A DNA stretch of 8,774 nucleotides from an uncultured Mycoplasmatota bacterium (GCA_947643295.1 CANRVM010000045.1:1-8774), one strand, 5' to 3'. Counted from the stretch's first letter, positions 1 to 7,614 are shown. The notes: a model not told the origin generated them from the letters alone. Translations and numbers: made by a program.

Positions 1-431
1 CTTATCTTTATAGCTCTATTGATAACTATTTTAGAGATTTAGAGAGTGTGGGAGAACGAGTAAAGAGACTAACAGGAATGGATGCAAAAATCATTCGATT
101 CCCTGGAGGATCTTCTAATACCATTAGTCGCAAATATCAAGAAGGTATCATGTCATATTTAACAAAAGAAGTCTTAAAAAGAGGATATAAATATTTTGAT
201 TGGAATATCAATAGTGGCGATGCAGGTGTTACGACAGATAGTTTAGAGGAAGTTAGAATGGTAACATCAAAACTATCAAAAGAAAAGGAAAATATCGTAT
301 TAATGCATGATATTAAAACACATACGAAAGATGCTTTAAGAGATATCATTCGTTATGGAAAAGAAAATGGATATTCGTTCTTACCACTTACTATGGAAGA
401 TGATATTCTTACACAAAAGGTAAATAACTAG
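1..431 (+). CDS. Polysaccharide deacetylase (NodB domain), 3' part only
   Basis: The reading frame is open from the left edge (first full codon at base 3) to a TAG at 429-431, so the start lies outside the window. About 142 C-terminal residues are visible. They carry the later motifs of the NodB/carbohydrate esterase 4 fold: RFPGG (codons 96-110; the R-x-P motif), DWN (codons at 198-206) and the LMHD histidine motif (His codon 306-308). The Asp-His-His metal site expected further upstream is not in the window. Family members remove N- or O-acetyl groups from cell-surface polysaccharides such as peptidoglycan and usually act outside the membrane. No signal peptide can be judged because the N-terminus is missing. 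A GTG at 48 is internal, since the frame upstream (YSSIDNYF...) also looks coding. The next gene begins 44 bp downstream on the same strand, with no clear terminator between. The exact substrate cannot be told. Confidence 0.88.
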   Translation, partial: YLYSSIDNYFRDLESVGERVKRLTGMDAKIIRFPGGSSNTISRKYQEGIMSYLTKEVLKRGYKYFDWNINSGDAGVTTDSLEEVRMVTSKLSKEKENIVLMHDIKTHTKDALRDIIRYGKENGYSFLPLTMEDDILTQKVNN

Positions 432-475
432 TAAAAAAGAAACTCTTATAGTATAATATATTAGGCGGTGGGATA

Positions 476-994
476 GTGAATAAGTTTAAACCAACAATTT
501 ATAAGAAGAATATATTTGAAATAGATTATAAAAAATTAAAAAAAGAGGGGATTACTTGTTTGGTTTTTGATTTAGATAATACACTAGCATTATTAGAAGA
601 TAAAGAATGTCCAAAAGATACAAAAGCTTTAATCCAAAAGTTACAAGAGGATTTCTTAATATTTATTATTTCGAACAATACGAAAAAAAGAATCGAACCA
701 TATCAAAAAGCACTTGGTGTATATGCGGTATCCTTTGCAATGAAGCCATTAACATTAGGACTAAATAAAATAAGACTTCTTCATCATTTAAAGAAAAAGG
801 AAATGGCAATGATTGGAGATCAAATTGTAACAGATGTATTATCAGGAAATAATTTTCATATCAAAACAATTTTAGTGGATCCATTAGGAGAAAAAGACTT
901 AAAAATAACAGGATTAAACCGAAAAATAGAAAGTAAAATAGTGAATAGATATCAAAAAAGGGGTATATTTGAAAGAGGTAAATATTATGGATAA
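476..994 (+). CDS. yqeG: YqeG family HAD IIIA-type phosphatase
   Basis: This is a 172-residue protein, the normal size for YqeG. The HAD motifs appear in order: motif I DLDNTL (Asp32 and Asp34, nucleophile and acid/base), motif II IISNN (Ser66), the motif III lysine in AMKP (Lys90), and motif IV GDQIVTD (Asp115, Asp120) for Mg2+. YqeG belongs to the family of the mitochondrial phosphatidylglycerophosphate phosphatase Gep4/PTPMT1-like HADs. Its bacterial substrate is not settled, so PGP phosphatase is possible but inferred. The start is GTG at 476, supported by AGGCGGT at 463-469 with a 6-base spacer. An N-terminal KPxxY segment typical of the family follows at once. The gene overlaps yqeH by 8 bp, as in the conserved Firmicutes yqeG-yqeH pair, which suggests coupled translation. 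Confidence 0.93.
   Translation: MNKFKPTIYKKNIFEIDYKKLKKEGITCLVFDLDNTLALLEDKECPKDTKALIQKLQEDFLIFIISNNTKKRIEPYQKALGVYAVSFAMKPLTLGLNKIRLLHHLKKKEMAMIGDQIVTDVLSGNNFHIKTILVDPLGEKDLKITGLNRKIESKIVNRYQKRGIFERGKYYG
972..979 (+). promoter_or_regulatory. Ribosome binding site deciding the yqeH start
   Basis: AAAGAGGT, one base short of the AAAGGAGGT consensus, sits 7 bases before the ATG at 987. An in-frame TTG at 969 would add six residues (MKEVNI), but this site lies inside that extension and only positions the ATG. The site is within the last codons of yqeG. Confidence 0.7.
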
Positions 995-2000
995 TAAAGT
1001 AAAAAAGTGTAGTGGTTGTGGAGTAGTATTACAAGAAGATAATATGTTACAAGAAGGATATACCACTAGTTTAGATAATGATGTTTGTCAAAGATGTTTT
1101 CGGATGAGAAATTATGGAGAATACCAAGTTGTAGCGAAATCAAATGAGGAGTATATTAAAATTTTAGAAGGCGTTGCTAAAACAAAAGATTTGGTTTTAT
1201 ATGTGACAGATTTATTGAATTTAGAAGAAGATATTTTAAAAATTAGAGAGTATATTCCAAATAAAATGATTTTAGTTTTAAATAAGAAAGATGTCTTACC
1301 AAAGAGTGTAAAAGAAGAGAAAATTAAAGAGTATTTTGAAGAGAATAAAACTTTCTTTGATGAAATTATCGTTATTAGCGTAGAAAAAAATTATAATATA
1401 GACCGTTTATTAAAGTCTATAAAACGATTACAGACAACCCGTAATGTTTATGTAGTGGGTCATACCAATGCTGGCAAATCTACTTTAATTAATAAACTAA
1501 TCAAAAATTATGCTACTTCAAACGGAAAAGAATTAACTATGTCTCCACTTCCTTCTACTACGTTATCGACAGTAAGTATTGAAATCAATGAGTATTTGAC
1601 TCTGATTGATACCCCAGGTTTCGTTGATATGTCTTCTATGATGAATTATGTGGATACCAAAATGTTAAAGAAAATGAACCCTAAAAAAGAAATTAAACCA
1701 AAAACATACCAACTAAAAAAAGACCAATCCTTAGTAATTGAAGATCTTGTAAGAATTGATTATAAGGAAGGTGACAAAAATAGTTTTACGATATTTATGT
1801 CCAATGATTTAAAAATAAAGAGATTCTTCCATCCAAATCATGAAGAATTAAAAGAGAAGAATAAAACAAGATATGAATTGAAATATGATTCTGATTTAGT
1901 AATTAATGGACTTGGTTTTGTGAAGATAGTAAATAAAGGTACCATTGATGTCTATGTGGATCAAAATATATCCACATTTATAAGAAACTCTCTTATTTAG
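987..2000 (+). CDS. yqeH: Ribosome biogenesis GTPase YqeH (circularly permuted)
   Basis: This is a 337-residue circularly permuted GTPase needed for 30S subunit assembly in Bacillus. The N-terminal treble-clef zinc finger has Cys8, Cys11, Cys34 and Cys37. The G motifs come in permuted order: G4 NKKD (99-102), G5-like SVEKN (131-135), the G1 P-loop GHTNAGKST (158-166), then G3 DTPG (208-211). The TT pair near 191-192 is the likely G2 region. The C-terminal ~120 residues are the basic RNA/protein-binding part. At 337 residues it is a little shorter than B. subtilis YqeH (about 366), with all catalytic motifs present. Arg39, conserved in CQRCFR, is encoded by CGG, so CGG reads as arginine here. 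The start is ATG 987, overlapping yqeG by 8 bp. The usual downstream partners (aroE, yhbY, nadD, yqeK, rsfS) are absent. Instead a minus-strand gene meets it tail to tail. Confidence 0.95.
   Translation: MDNKVKKCSGCGVVLQEDNMLQEGYTTSLDNDVCQRCFRMRNYGEYQVVAKSNEEYIKILEGVAKTKDLVLYVTDLLNLEEDILKIREYIPNKMILVLNKKDVLPKSVKEEKIKEYFEENKTFFDEIIVISVEKNYNIDRLLKSIKRLQTTRNVYVVGHTNAGKSTLINKLIKNYATSNGKELTMSPLPSTTLSTVSIEINEYLTLIDTPGFVDMSSMMNYVDTKMLKKMNPKKEIKPKTYQLKKDQSLVIEDLVRIDYKEGDKNSFTIFMSNDLKIKRFFHPNHEELKEKNKTRYELKYDSDLVINGLGFVKIVNKGTIDVYVDQNISTFIRNSLI
1954..1977. repeat. Inverted repeat in the 3' end of yqeH
   Basis: ATGTGGAT (1954-1961) and ATCCACAT (1970-1977) are perfect complements around an 8-base AT loop. 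The repeat lies inside yqeH just before its stop and just beyond the stop of the opposing gene, so it could mark transcript ends from either side. No run of T follows on either strand, so I do not call it a standard terminator. Chance occurrence in AT-rich coding DNA remains possible. Confidence 0.4.
1980..1996. repeat. Short inverted repeat across the convergent gene overlap
   Basis: ATAAGA (1980-1985) pairs with TCTTAT (1991-1996) around a 5-base loop. It covers the stop codon of the minus-strand gene (1993-1995) and lies directly before the yqeH stop. A further near-palindrome, GGAAT/ATTCC at 2000-2013, follows. The stems are short and AT-rich, so stability is doubtful. A termination role is inferred only from position. 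Confidence 0.3.
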
Positions 2001-2508
2001 GAATTTTAATTCCATATTGATTGTACTTTTCATCTAAGAATAATTCCATTTTAGGAGGATAGTAGGTACAGATTGCAAAAATAACAAAATTTAATATTAA
2101 AAGGATAAGACTTATTTTATTGATGAGAGAGTATTCTTTTGTTACCGATATTCTTGAACAAATCATTTCACTTAGAAAAATAGAAATAAATAGGATGATA
2201 AAAGTCGTAATCATATTTTCTCCTATTAAATAGTTTATCGGCAAATAAAGAATTAAAAGAATGATAATCGTTGTCATACTTCTCAAATAGGTTTTAAAGA
2301 GTATGTTTTTATCATGATAGAAGAAGTTAGAAATCAAACTAAAGAAACAAGTGGCAGTAAAAATCATTTTTAAATGTTCAAAGACACTTTCATTTACTGG
2401 GAAAAATAAACTAGTAAGAAAAGAAGGAACCCATTCATATCCAAAATGAAAAATAGAACAAACAATGAAAATAATAATGGTATGAAATAATATTTTCTTA
2501 AAATTCAT
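1993..2508 (-). CDS. DUF6512-like small integral membrane protein
   Basis: This is a 171-residue hydrophobic protein of unknown function. About five membrane segments are visible, near residues 6-22, 48-63, 78-96, 100-117 and 129-148. Family-like features are an N-terminal FHFGYEW (20-26), a PVNESVFEHLKM stretch (37-48) and a C-terminal PP...LF.D....YGI tail (151-167). I recall these from DUF6512 proteins of Firmicutes. That assignment is from memory and has not been tested by search. The start at 2508 is chosen because ATCACC on the plus strand (GGTGAT on the coding strand, 2513-2518) places a Shine-Dalgarno match correctly. An ATG four codons upstream at 2520 has none. It is the only minus-strand gene in the window. 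It is divergent from dnaG (about 64 bp between start codons) and convergent with yqeH, overlapping it by 8 bp. No enzymatic motif is seen, so no function is proposed. Confidence 0.8.
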   Translation of the reverse strand: MNFKKILFHTIIIFIVCSIFHFGYEWVPSFLTSLFFPVNESVFEHLKMIFTATCFFSLISNFFYHDKNILFKTYLRSMTTIIILLILYLPINYLIGENMITTFIILFISIFLSEMICSRISVTKEYSLINKISLILLILNFVIFAICTYYPPKMELFLDEKYNQYGIKIPK

Positions 2509-2512
2509 TGAA

Positions 2513-2518
2513 ATCACC
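2513..2518 (-). promoter_or_regulatory. Ribosome binding site deciding the DUF6512 gene start
   Basis: On the minus strand GGTGAT lies 4 bases before the ATG at 2508-2506. GGTGAT matches the 3' half of the full anti-Shine-Dalgarno complement (AGGAGGTGAT), so a 4-base gap corresponds to normal spacing. The in-frame ATG at 2520-2518 overlaps this site and has no purine-rich run upstream of it. Confidence 0.5.
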
Positions 2519-2572
2519 ATTATTAGTTTAAGTAAAAAAGCAAAAATTTATTCTATAAAAGGAGGTATTTTC

Positions 2573-4294
2573 ATGAATCAAGATTTAGTAACAGAGATTA
2601 GAAGTAAAATTGATATTGTGGATGTAATAAGTGAAAGAATACCTCTAATAGCAAAGGGGAAAAACTATTTTGGTGTATGTCCTTTTCATGAAGATACTCA
2701 TCCATCAATGAGTGTTTCAAGAGATAAGCAAATTTATCGTTGTTTTTCCTGTGGAGAATCTGGAAATGTCTTTAATTTTGTGATGAAGTATGATCATAAA
2801 AATTTTTCAGAAGTAATCAAAGAATTAGGAGAAAGAGCTGGTGTTGATACGAAAACAGTACGTATTCACCAAAAAGATGAGAGATACAGTAATCTTTATG
2901 AAGCTTACATATTAAGTCAAAAATACTTTCAAAATAATTTATATTCAAAATTAGGAAGAGAAGCCAGAAAATATTTAGAAACTAGAAAATTAGAAGAAGA
3001 AACTTTAAAAGAATTTGGAGTTGGTTTATCTTTAGCAAGCGATAATGATTTAACAATGCTTTTAAAAAATAAGAAGTATGATGTTGCCATATTAAACCAA
3101 ATTGGATTATCGAATGATACCCATGATGTTTACAAAAATCGAATTATGTTTCCTCTTTATGATCCTTATGGAAGAATTGTAGGATTTTCTGGCAGAGTTT
3201 ACAAAGATTCTAATGGTGGTAAATATGTAAATACCAAAGAGACCATGCTATTTAAAAAAGGAAATTGTCTTTACCATTATCATGAAGCAAAAGATTACTG
3301 TCGCAGTCTAAAATCCGTTATTTTGGTAGAAGGATTTATGGATGTTATTAGACTCTCAACGATTGGTATTAGGAATACAGTCGCTTTAATGGGAACGGCA
3401 CTTACAAAAGAACAAATAACTTTACTAACTAGGCTTTCTAATCATATTACCATTTGTCTAGACGGTGATGAACCAGGAAAGAATGCCGCTAGAAAAGTTG
3501 GAGAGAGTCTATTTAATATGGGAATCGAAGTGAAGATAATAACCCTTCCAAATGAGGATGACCCTGATAGTTTTATCTTGAAAAACGGTAAAGCAAAGTT
3601 TTTATCTTTACTAGAATATGCTGAGAACTATAGTGATTATAAAATTAATCTATTAAAAGAAAATGTTAATTTTAAAAGTGAAGAGGAGTTAGCAAACTAT
3701 ATCAATAGTGTTTTAATAGAAACCAGTAAAATAGATGATGAAATTAGACGTGAAATTATTCTAAAAAAGCTTGCAAAAAATTACGATATAGGATATAATA
3801 CACTGGAAAAAAGATTTAAAGAGTTAAATCCGAAAAAAAAGAAACAACCAGAAAAAATAGAGGTAGCAAAGAAAAGCAGAAAAGATAAATACCAACTAGC
3901 AGTAGAACAAATAATTTATTTTATGTTGAATATCGATTGGGTAGTGGAACAAGTAGAGAAGGAAAAACTCGTTTGTCCTACCAATGAAGAAAGATTATTA
4001 ATTAGCGAAATAATTTATTTTTACAAGAAGAATGGTTATATAGATATTGCTGATTTTTTTACTTTTATACAGGATAAGGATGATTTGTTAAAGCTACTAA
4101 ATAGTATTGTTTCTAGTAATTATCAAGAAAGTGTAGAAAAGGAAAATTTATTTTCTTATTTTCATGTAGTAAGGGATTACAGTATTAATCAACAAAAGGT
4201 TAGACTTCAAGAGTTAATGAAAGAAGAAAAAGATCCTCTAGAGCAAGCTAAAATAGCAGACCAAATTAGGAAGCTAAAGTTAGGAGATAATTAG
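2573..4294 (+). CDS. dnaG: DNA primase
   Basis: This 573-residue primase makes RNA primers for lagging-strand and origin synthesis at the replication fork, together with the replicative helicase. The N-terminal CHC2 zinc-binding domain has Cys36, His39, Cys57 and Cys60. The RNA polymerase core contains the Toprim signature: Glu253 in VEGFMD, Asp297 and Asp299 in LDGDEPG, and Asp330/Asp332 in EDDPDSF. A lysine-rich linker near residues 422-437 leads to a divergent C-terminal helicase-interaction domain ending in a charged helix. The length is typical for low-GC Gram-positives. The start is ATG 2573, with a near-perfect AAAGGAGGT at 2558-2566. No clean promoter is visible in the short gap upstream, so it may lie inside the divergent membrane-protein gene. 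The stop TAG is separated from rpoD by one base. This is the dnaG-rpoD order known from many bacteria, here without rpsU in front. Confidence 0.97.
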   Translation: MNQDLVTEIRSKIDIVDVISERIPLIAKGKNYFGVCPFHEDTHPSMSVSRDKQIYRCFSCGESGNVFNFVMKYDHKNFSEVIKELGERAGVDTKTVRIHQKDERYSNLYEAYILSQKYFQNNLYSKLGREARKYLETRKLEEETLKEFGVGLSLASDNDLTMLLKNKKYDVAILNQIGLSNDTHDVYKNRIMFPLYDPYGRIVGFSGRVYKDSNGGKYVNTKETMLFKKGNCLYHYHEAKDYCRSLKSVILVEGFMDVIRLSTIGIRNTVALMGTALTKEQITLLTRLSNHITICLDGDEPGKNAARKVGESLFNMGIEVKIITLPNEDDPDSFILKNGKAKFLSLLEYAENYSDYKINLLKENVNFKSEEELANYINSVLIETSKIDDEIRREIILKKLAKNYDIGYNTLEKRFKELNPKKKKQPEKIEVAKKSRKDKYQLAVEQIIYFMLNIDWVVEQVEKEKLVCPTNEERLLISEIIYFYKKNGYIDIADFFTFIQDKDDLLKLLNSIVSSNYQESVEKENLFSYFHVVRDYSINQQKVRLQELMKEEKDPLEQAKIADQIRKLKLGDN

Positions 4295-4295
4295 A

Positions 4296-5387
4296 ATGAT
4301 TGGAGAAATAAAGACGCTAGATGAGAGAAAGAAGAAGTTAATTAGTTTAGGGAAAAAGCAAGGTTTTATTACTTATGAGCAATTAGCAGATGAATTAAAG
4401 GGGTTAGAAATTGATAGTGATTCTCTAGATGACTTATATAATGCTTTAACAGAAGAAGAAATCGATATTGTATCAGAAGATGGATCGGATGATGCAAGTG
4501 GTGATGAAATTACAGAGCATATCCAAGTAGAAGATTTAACAATGTCTAAGGATATTAAAATAAATGATCCAGTTAGAATGTATTTAAAAGAAATAGGACG
4601 AATTAATTTGTTGACATCCGATGAAGAATTTGAATATGCACAAAGGGCAAAAGAAGGCGATGAAGAAGCAAAACGATTGCTTGCAGAGTCTAACCTTCGT
4701 TTAGTAGTTTCTATTGCAAAACGTTATGTAGGACGTGGTATGTTATTCTTAGACTTAATTCAAGAAGGAAATATCGGACTTATGAAAGCAGTAGACAAAT
4801 TTGACCCTACGAAAGGATATAAATTTTCTACTTATGCTACATGGTGGATTAGACAAGCTATTACTCGTGCCATTGCAGATCAAGCAAGAACTATTCGTGT
4901 ACCAGTTCATATGGTAGAAACGATTAATAAACTTGCTCGTGTTCAACGCCAATTAACGCAAGATTTGAATCGCGAACCAACAGATGAGGAAATTGCTAAA
5001 AAACTAGGTATTACCGTAGAAAAGGTAAGAGAAGTTTATAAAATTAGCCAAGATCCTGTGTCACTAGAGACACCAATTGGAGAAGAAGAAGACTCTCATT
5101 TAGGAGATTTTGTACCTGATGAGAGGGCATTAGGACCAGAGGAATATACAACAGTAGAGATGTTAAAAGAAGAATTAGCAGGTGTTTTATTAACACTAAC
5201 AGACAGGGAAGAAAAGGTATTAAGACTTCGTTTTGGATTAGATGATGGGCAATGTAGAACTTTAGAAGAAGTAGGTCAAATTTTTGGTGTTACTCGTGAG
5301 AGAATTAGACAAATTGAAGCAAAAGCTCTTCGTAAACTAAGACATCCATCTCGTAGTAGAAAATTAAAGGATTTCTTAACAGACTAA
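4296..5387 (+). CDS. rpoD: RNA polymerase primary sigma factor (SigA/RpoD)
   Basis: This 363-residue housekeeping sigma-70 factor directs RNA polymerase to -10/-35 promoters. Region 1.1 is short and acidic (about residues 8-62). Region 1.2 starts at [11 protein letters not shown] (from Asp91). Region 2 runs from about 128 (ESNLRLVV) through the -10-reading helix with Trp183 and Trp184. Region 3 follows RVPVHMVE. Region 4.2 has the helix-turn-helix from Cys320 ([20 protein letters not shown]) and ends [12 protein letters not shown]. The large E. coli non-conserved insert is absent, as in Bacillus SigA (about 370 residues). The start is ATG 4296 with AGGAGAT at 4282-4288, inside the end of dnaG. 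With a 1-bp gap to dnaG and a stop overlapping the next start, the gene is probably translated in a coupled operon. Extended -10 promoters elsewhere in this window fit recognition by such a factor. Confidence 0.98.
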   Translation: MIGEIKTLDERKKKLISLGKKQGFITYEQLADELKGLEIDSDSLDDLYNALTEEEIDIVSEDGSDDASGDEITEHIQVEDLTMSKDIKINDPVRMYLKEIGRINLLTSDEEFEYAQRAKEGDEEAKRLLAESNLRLVVSIAKRYVGRGMLFLDLIQEGNIGLMKAVDKFDPTKGYKFSTYATWWIRQAITRAIADQARTIRVPVHMVETINKLARVQRQLTQDLNREPTDEEIAKKLGITVEKVREVYKISQDPVSLETPIGEEEDSHLGDFVPDERALGPEEYTTVEMLKEELAGVLLTLTDREEKVLRLRFGLDDGQCRTLEEVGQIFGVTRERIRQIEAKALRKLRHPSRSRKLKDFLTD

Positions 5388-6049
5388 TGAGAATAAATAA
5401 TAGATTAAAAATGGTTGGTGACTTGGTAGATGAAGGTAGTCTAACAATGGATGTAGGGTGTGACCACGCCCTTCTTTCTATTTATTTGGTATTAAAAAAG
5501 AAACATAAAAGAGCCATTGCCTCTGATATCAAAGAAGGCCCTTTAGAGAGTGCAAAAGAAAATATAAAAAGATATCAAGTAGAGGATCAAGTAGAACTAC
5601 GTCTTGGAGATGGATTATCCACTTATACAGAGGATATTGACACCGTTACTGTATCAGGAATCGGCGGAAGAACCATGATTGGTATTTTTAAAAGAAATAT
5701 GAAAAATACTAAAAAATTAAAAACGATTATTGCTTCTCCTAATAATTATCAACAAGATGTAAGAGAATTTTTTACTAGTATTGGTTTTCAAATTGTTGAT
5801 GAATCTCTTGTAAAAGAAGGAAAAGTGATTTATCAAATTATGAAGTTTACGAAAGGACGAAGCAAGCTATCCAAAAAGGAAAAATTCTTTGGTCCAATTT
5901 TATTACAAAAAAAAGGTAATTTATTTACGGAATATTATAAAAGGGAAAAGCTGCAAAGAGAAATCTTGATGAAAATACTTCCTAAAAATTACCGTTTGAA
6001 AAAATTGATGTTGAAAAAAGAAATAAAGCTAATCGAGGAAGAAATATAA
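5387..6049 (+). CDS. trmK: tRNA (adenine(22)-N1)-methyltransferase TrmK
   Basis: This 220-residue SAM-dependent methyltransferase is of the TrmK (YqfN) family, which makes m1A22 in certain tRNAs, notably tRNA-Ser and tRNA-Tyr, in the cytoplasm. The Rossmann fold is clear. SAM motif I is DVGCDHALLSIYL (22-34). Asp47 in ASDIKEGPL probably binds the SAM ribose, and GDGL lies at 74-77. SGIGG (90-94) is in the place of the family's motif IV, followed by ASPNNYQQDVREFF. A basic coiled C-terminal helix (about 190-219) fits the family's tRNA-contacting tail. The start ATG overlaps the rpoD stop by one base (TAATG), so translation probably restarts from the terminating ribosome. The same order, sigA then trmK, is found in Bacillus, where yqfO (Nif3 family) follows. 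Here that neighbour is missing and a broken gene follows. Confidence 0.93.
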   Translation: MRINNRLKMVGDLVDEGSLTMDVGCDHALLSIYLVLKKKHKRAIASDIKEGPLESAKENIKRYQVEDQVELRLGDGLSTYTEDIDTVTVSGIGGRTMIGIFKRNMKNTKKLKTIIASPNNYQQDVREFFTSIGFQIVDESLVKEGKVIYQIMKFTKGRSKLSKKEKFFGPILLQKKGNLFTEYYKREKLQREILMKILPKNYRLKKLMLKKEIKLIEEEI

Positions 6050-6142
6050 GAAAGAAAAGAAATTTATTAAATCATATAGTATGCTTGAAACAATCAAAAG
6101 ACCTGTTTATGAGAATTCGACAATAAAAATGAGAAATTGTAG

Positions 6143-6148
6143 TATAAT
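6143..6148 (+). promoter_or_regulatory. Possible -10 box before the AlbA_2 pseudogene
   Basis: A perfect TATAAT lies 22 bases before the likely original ATG (6171), leaving a short leader. No good -35 is found at 16-18 bases upstream. The nearest candidate, TTCGAC at 6116, is too far. It may be a relic promoter of the decayed gene. Confidence 0.35.
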
Positions 6149-6170
6149 AAAAAAGACGAAAGATGATATC

Positions 6171-7359
6171 ATGGAAAAAGCAGATGTTATGGAAGCGATA
6201 AAATATTTACAAAAATATAAAACCGAAACGAATAAGATAGAGGTAAAGGCTACAGCGGATGGGTTTCCTAAAAAATGCTATGATACTATTTCTAGTTTTT
6301 CAAATAAATATGGTGGAATTATAATATTTGGTATCAATGAAAATAATGACTTCAGTATAGAATGAGTATATAACTTAAATGACTTACAAAAACAACTCTC
6401 GGCTTTATGTAGTGATTCTATGGAGCCTTCTGTTAGGGCAGATATATTGCCGATAGAGTATAATGAAAAAAATATATTAGCCGTTAAAATAGAGGAGATT
6501 AGTCAAAATAAGAAACCTTGCTACTACAAACCAAAGGGACTAAAAAATGGTGCATATACTAGAATTGGTGATAGAGATGAAGTGATGACAGATTATGAGA
6601 TATTTGCATTACAAAGTTATAACAATCATATTTTTGAGGATACTCGCCCAACAAAGAGAGCTTCTATAGAGGATTTAAATTTAGATAGTTTGGAGATGTA
6701 TATAGAAAAGATTAAGCTTGAAAAACCAAATTTTGCAAAAAATAATTTTGAAGAATGTTTAAAATTAAGTGGTATAACAGATACGAATAGCAATCAAGTG
6801 TACCCAACCTTAGCAGGAACTATGATTTTTGGAGAATATCCGCAAACCTTTTATCCACAATTATTTATTGCCTGTGTTGTTGTTCCTGGAAATGAACTTG
6901 GGGATACTGGAAAACTTGGTGAAAGATTTATAGATAATAAGAGAGTAGAAGGTACTATAGAAGAAATGCTTGAAGGAACTATGAACTTTTTAAGAAGAAA
7001 TATGAAAACAAGTATTATTATTAATTCAAATGGTGAGAGAATTAACAGAACAGAATATCCTATGGAGGCACTAAGAGAAGCCGTTGCTAATGCTTTGATT
7101 CATAGAGATTACAGTACCCAAACAGAAAACGCATATATTTCTGTTAATATGTATAATGATAGAATTGAAATAATAAATCCTGGAACATTGTATGGAACCT
7201 AGAACATCCCAAGAAATTAGAGAACATATTGGAATGTCATCAAAAAGTTACGTTGCGACTAATATTATTAAACCATTAATCAACAATGATTTATTAGATT
7301 ACACTAATAAAAATAGTATATATGCACGAAATCAAAAATATATTACAATAAAAAAATAG
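6171..7359 (+). pseudogene. Broken AlbA_2/GHKL-ATPase/winged-helix regulator gene
   Basis: Three fragments of one protein lie in order. (1) 6171-6362 encodes the start of an AlbA_2 (Schlafen-like) domain, with E..KIEVKAT and NKYGGIIIFGIN. (2) After an in-frame TGA (6363-6365) the same frame continues with VYNLNDLQKQL and the rest of AlbA_2. A middle region follows, then the N-box of a GHKL-type ATPase (ALREAVANALIHRDY, 7065-7109) and IEIINPGTLYG, stopping at TAG 7200-7202. (3) From about 7198 in another frame, PRTSQEIREHIG begins a C-terminal winged helix that ends at TAG 7357-7359. Intact relatives are often annotated as ATP-binding, RecG-like or transcriptional regulators. They have roughly 90-100 more residues between the ATPase N-box and the winged helix, including the ATP-lid glycine motif, so an internal deletion with a frameshift is inferred. 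The likely original start is ATG 6171. A methionine at 6081 in the same frame only adds an unrelated-looking leader. The function of intact members is poorly known. Confidence 0.85.
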
Positions 7360-7417
7360 TGAATTATTCATATAAATTTAATAGATTTTCTTATGAGTGA
7401 TGAGTTTTAAAGAAATG

Positions 7418-7450
7418 AAAATGATTAGAAAATATAAATCTAATCATTTT
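7418..7450 (+). terminator. AT-rich hairpin, probable intrinsic terminator
   Basis: AAAATGATTAGA (7418-7429) and TCTAATCATTTT (7439-7450) form a perfect 12-bp stem around a 9-base AT loop. The stem ends in TTTTATTT, and A-rich sequence leads into it, so it could work in both directions. It lies between the end of the broken regulator (7359) and the promoter of the next gene. The stem has few G-C pairs, so efficiency is uncertain. It is the only good hairpin in the 255-bp gap at 7360-7614, and I see no gene or RNA there. Confidence 0.6.
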
Positions 7451-7531
7451 ATTTGGATTAAAAGGTAAAGTATTCCATTATTCTATTATGTATTGTATCT
7501 AAAAATTTACTATTCCTAGCCAAAAGTTTCC

Positions 7532-7560
7532 TTGAATAAATAGAGAAAATATGTTATAAT
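7532..7560 (+). promoter_or_regulatory. Extended -10 sigma-A promoter for the HEVGH protein gene
   Basis: The -35 box is TTGAAT (7532-7537), the spacer is 17 bases, and the -10 box is TATAAT (7555-7560), preceded by TG at 7552-7553 (TGTTATAAT). Transcription would begin near 7567, giving a leader of about 48 bases before the ATG at 7615. This is the best promoter in the window. Confidence 0.82.
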
Positions 7561-7614
7561 ATGCCTAATTTTAAACATTAAGGAGTATCTAATTAAAAAG
7601 AAAAGGGGATAATA

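Noticed and set aside
137..349. Minus-strand open frame opposite the deacetylase gene
   Set aside because: It lies wholly within a coding frame with clear NodB motifs, has no ribosome binding site that I see, and gives no recognisable protein.
452..457. Perfect TATAAT just upstream of yqeG
   Set aside because: Transcription from it would begin near 464, inside the AGGCGGT ribosome binding site (463-469), and no -35 is found at 16-18 bases. It is probably chance in AT-rich DNA.
4755..4952. Minus-strand open frame opposite sigma region 2
   Set aside because: It is a shadow of the highly conserved rpoD coding sequence.
6081..6170. Extension of the AlbA_2 fragment to an upstream ATG at 6081
   Set aside because: The extra 30 residues do not resemble the family, span the TATAAT at 6143, and have no ribosome binding site. 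The ATG at 6171 matches where the domain begins.
6363..6365. TGA read as selenocysteine or tryptophan
   Set aside because: Relatives are not expected to have Sec or Trp there, I see no Sec insertion hairpin right after it, and the same gene has a second inactivating lesion.
6420..7202. A separate 260-residue gene starting at 6420
   Set aside because: It is in the same frame as the upstream fragment, homology runs continuously across the TGA, and it starts in the middle of the AlbA_2 domain without a good ribosome binding site.
6171..7359. AlbA_2/ATPase gene as part of a new defence system
   Set aside because: The gene is broken twice, and its neighbours are core housekeeping genes with no nuclease, toxin or restriction partner.
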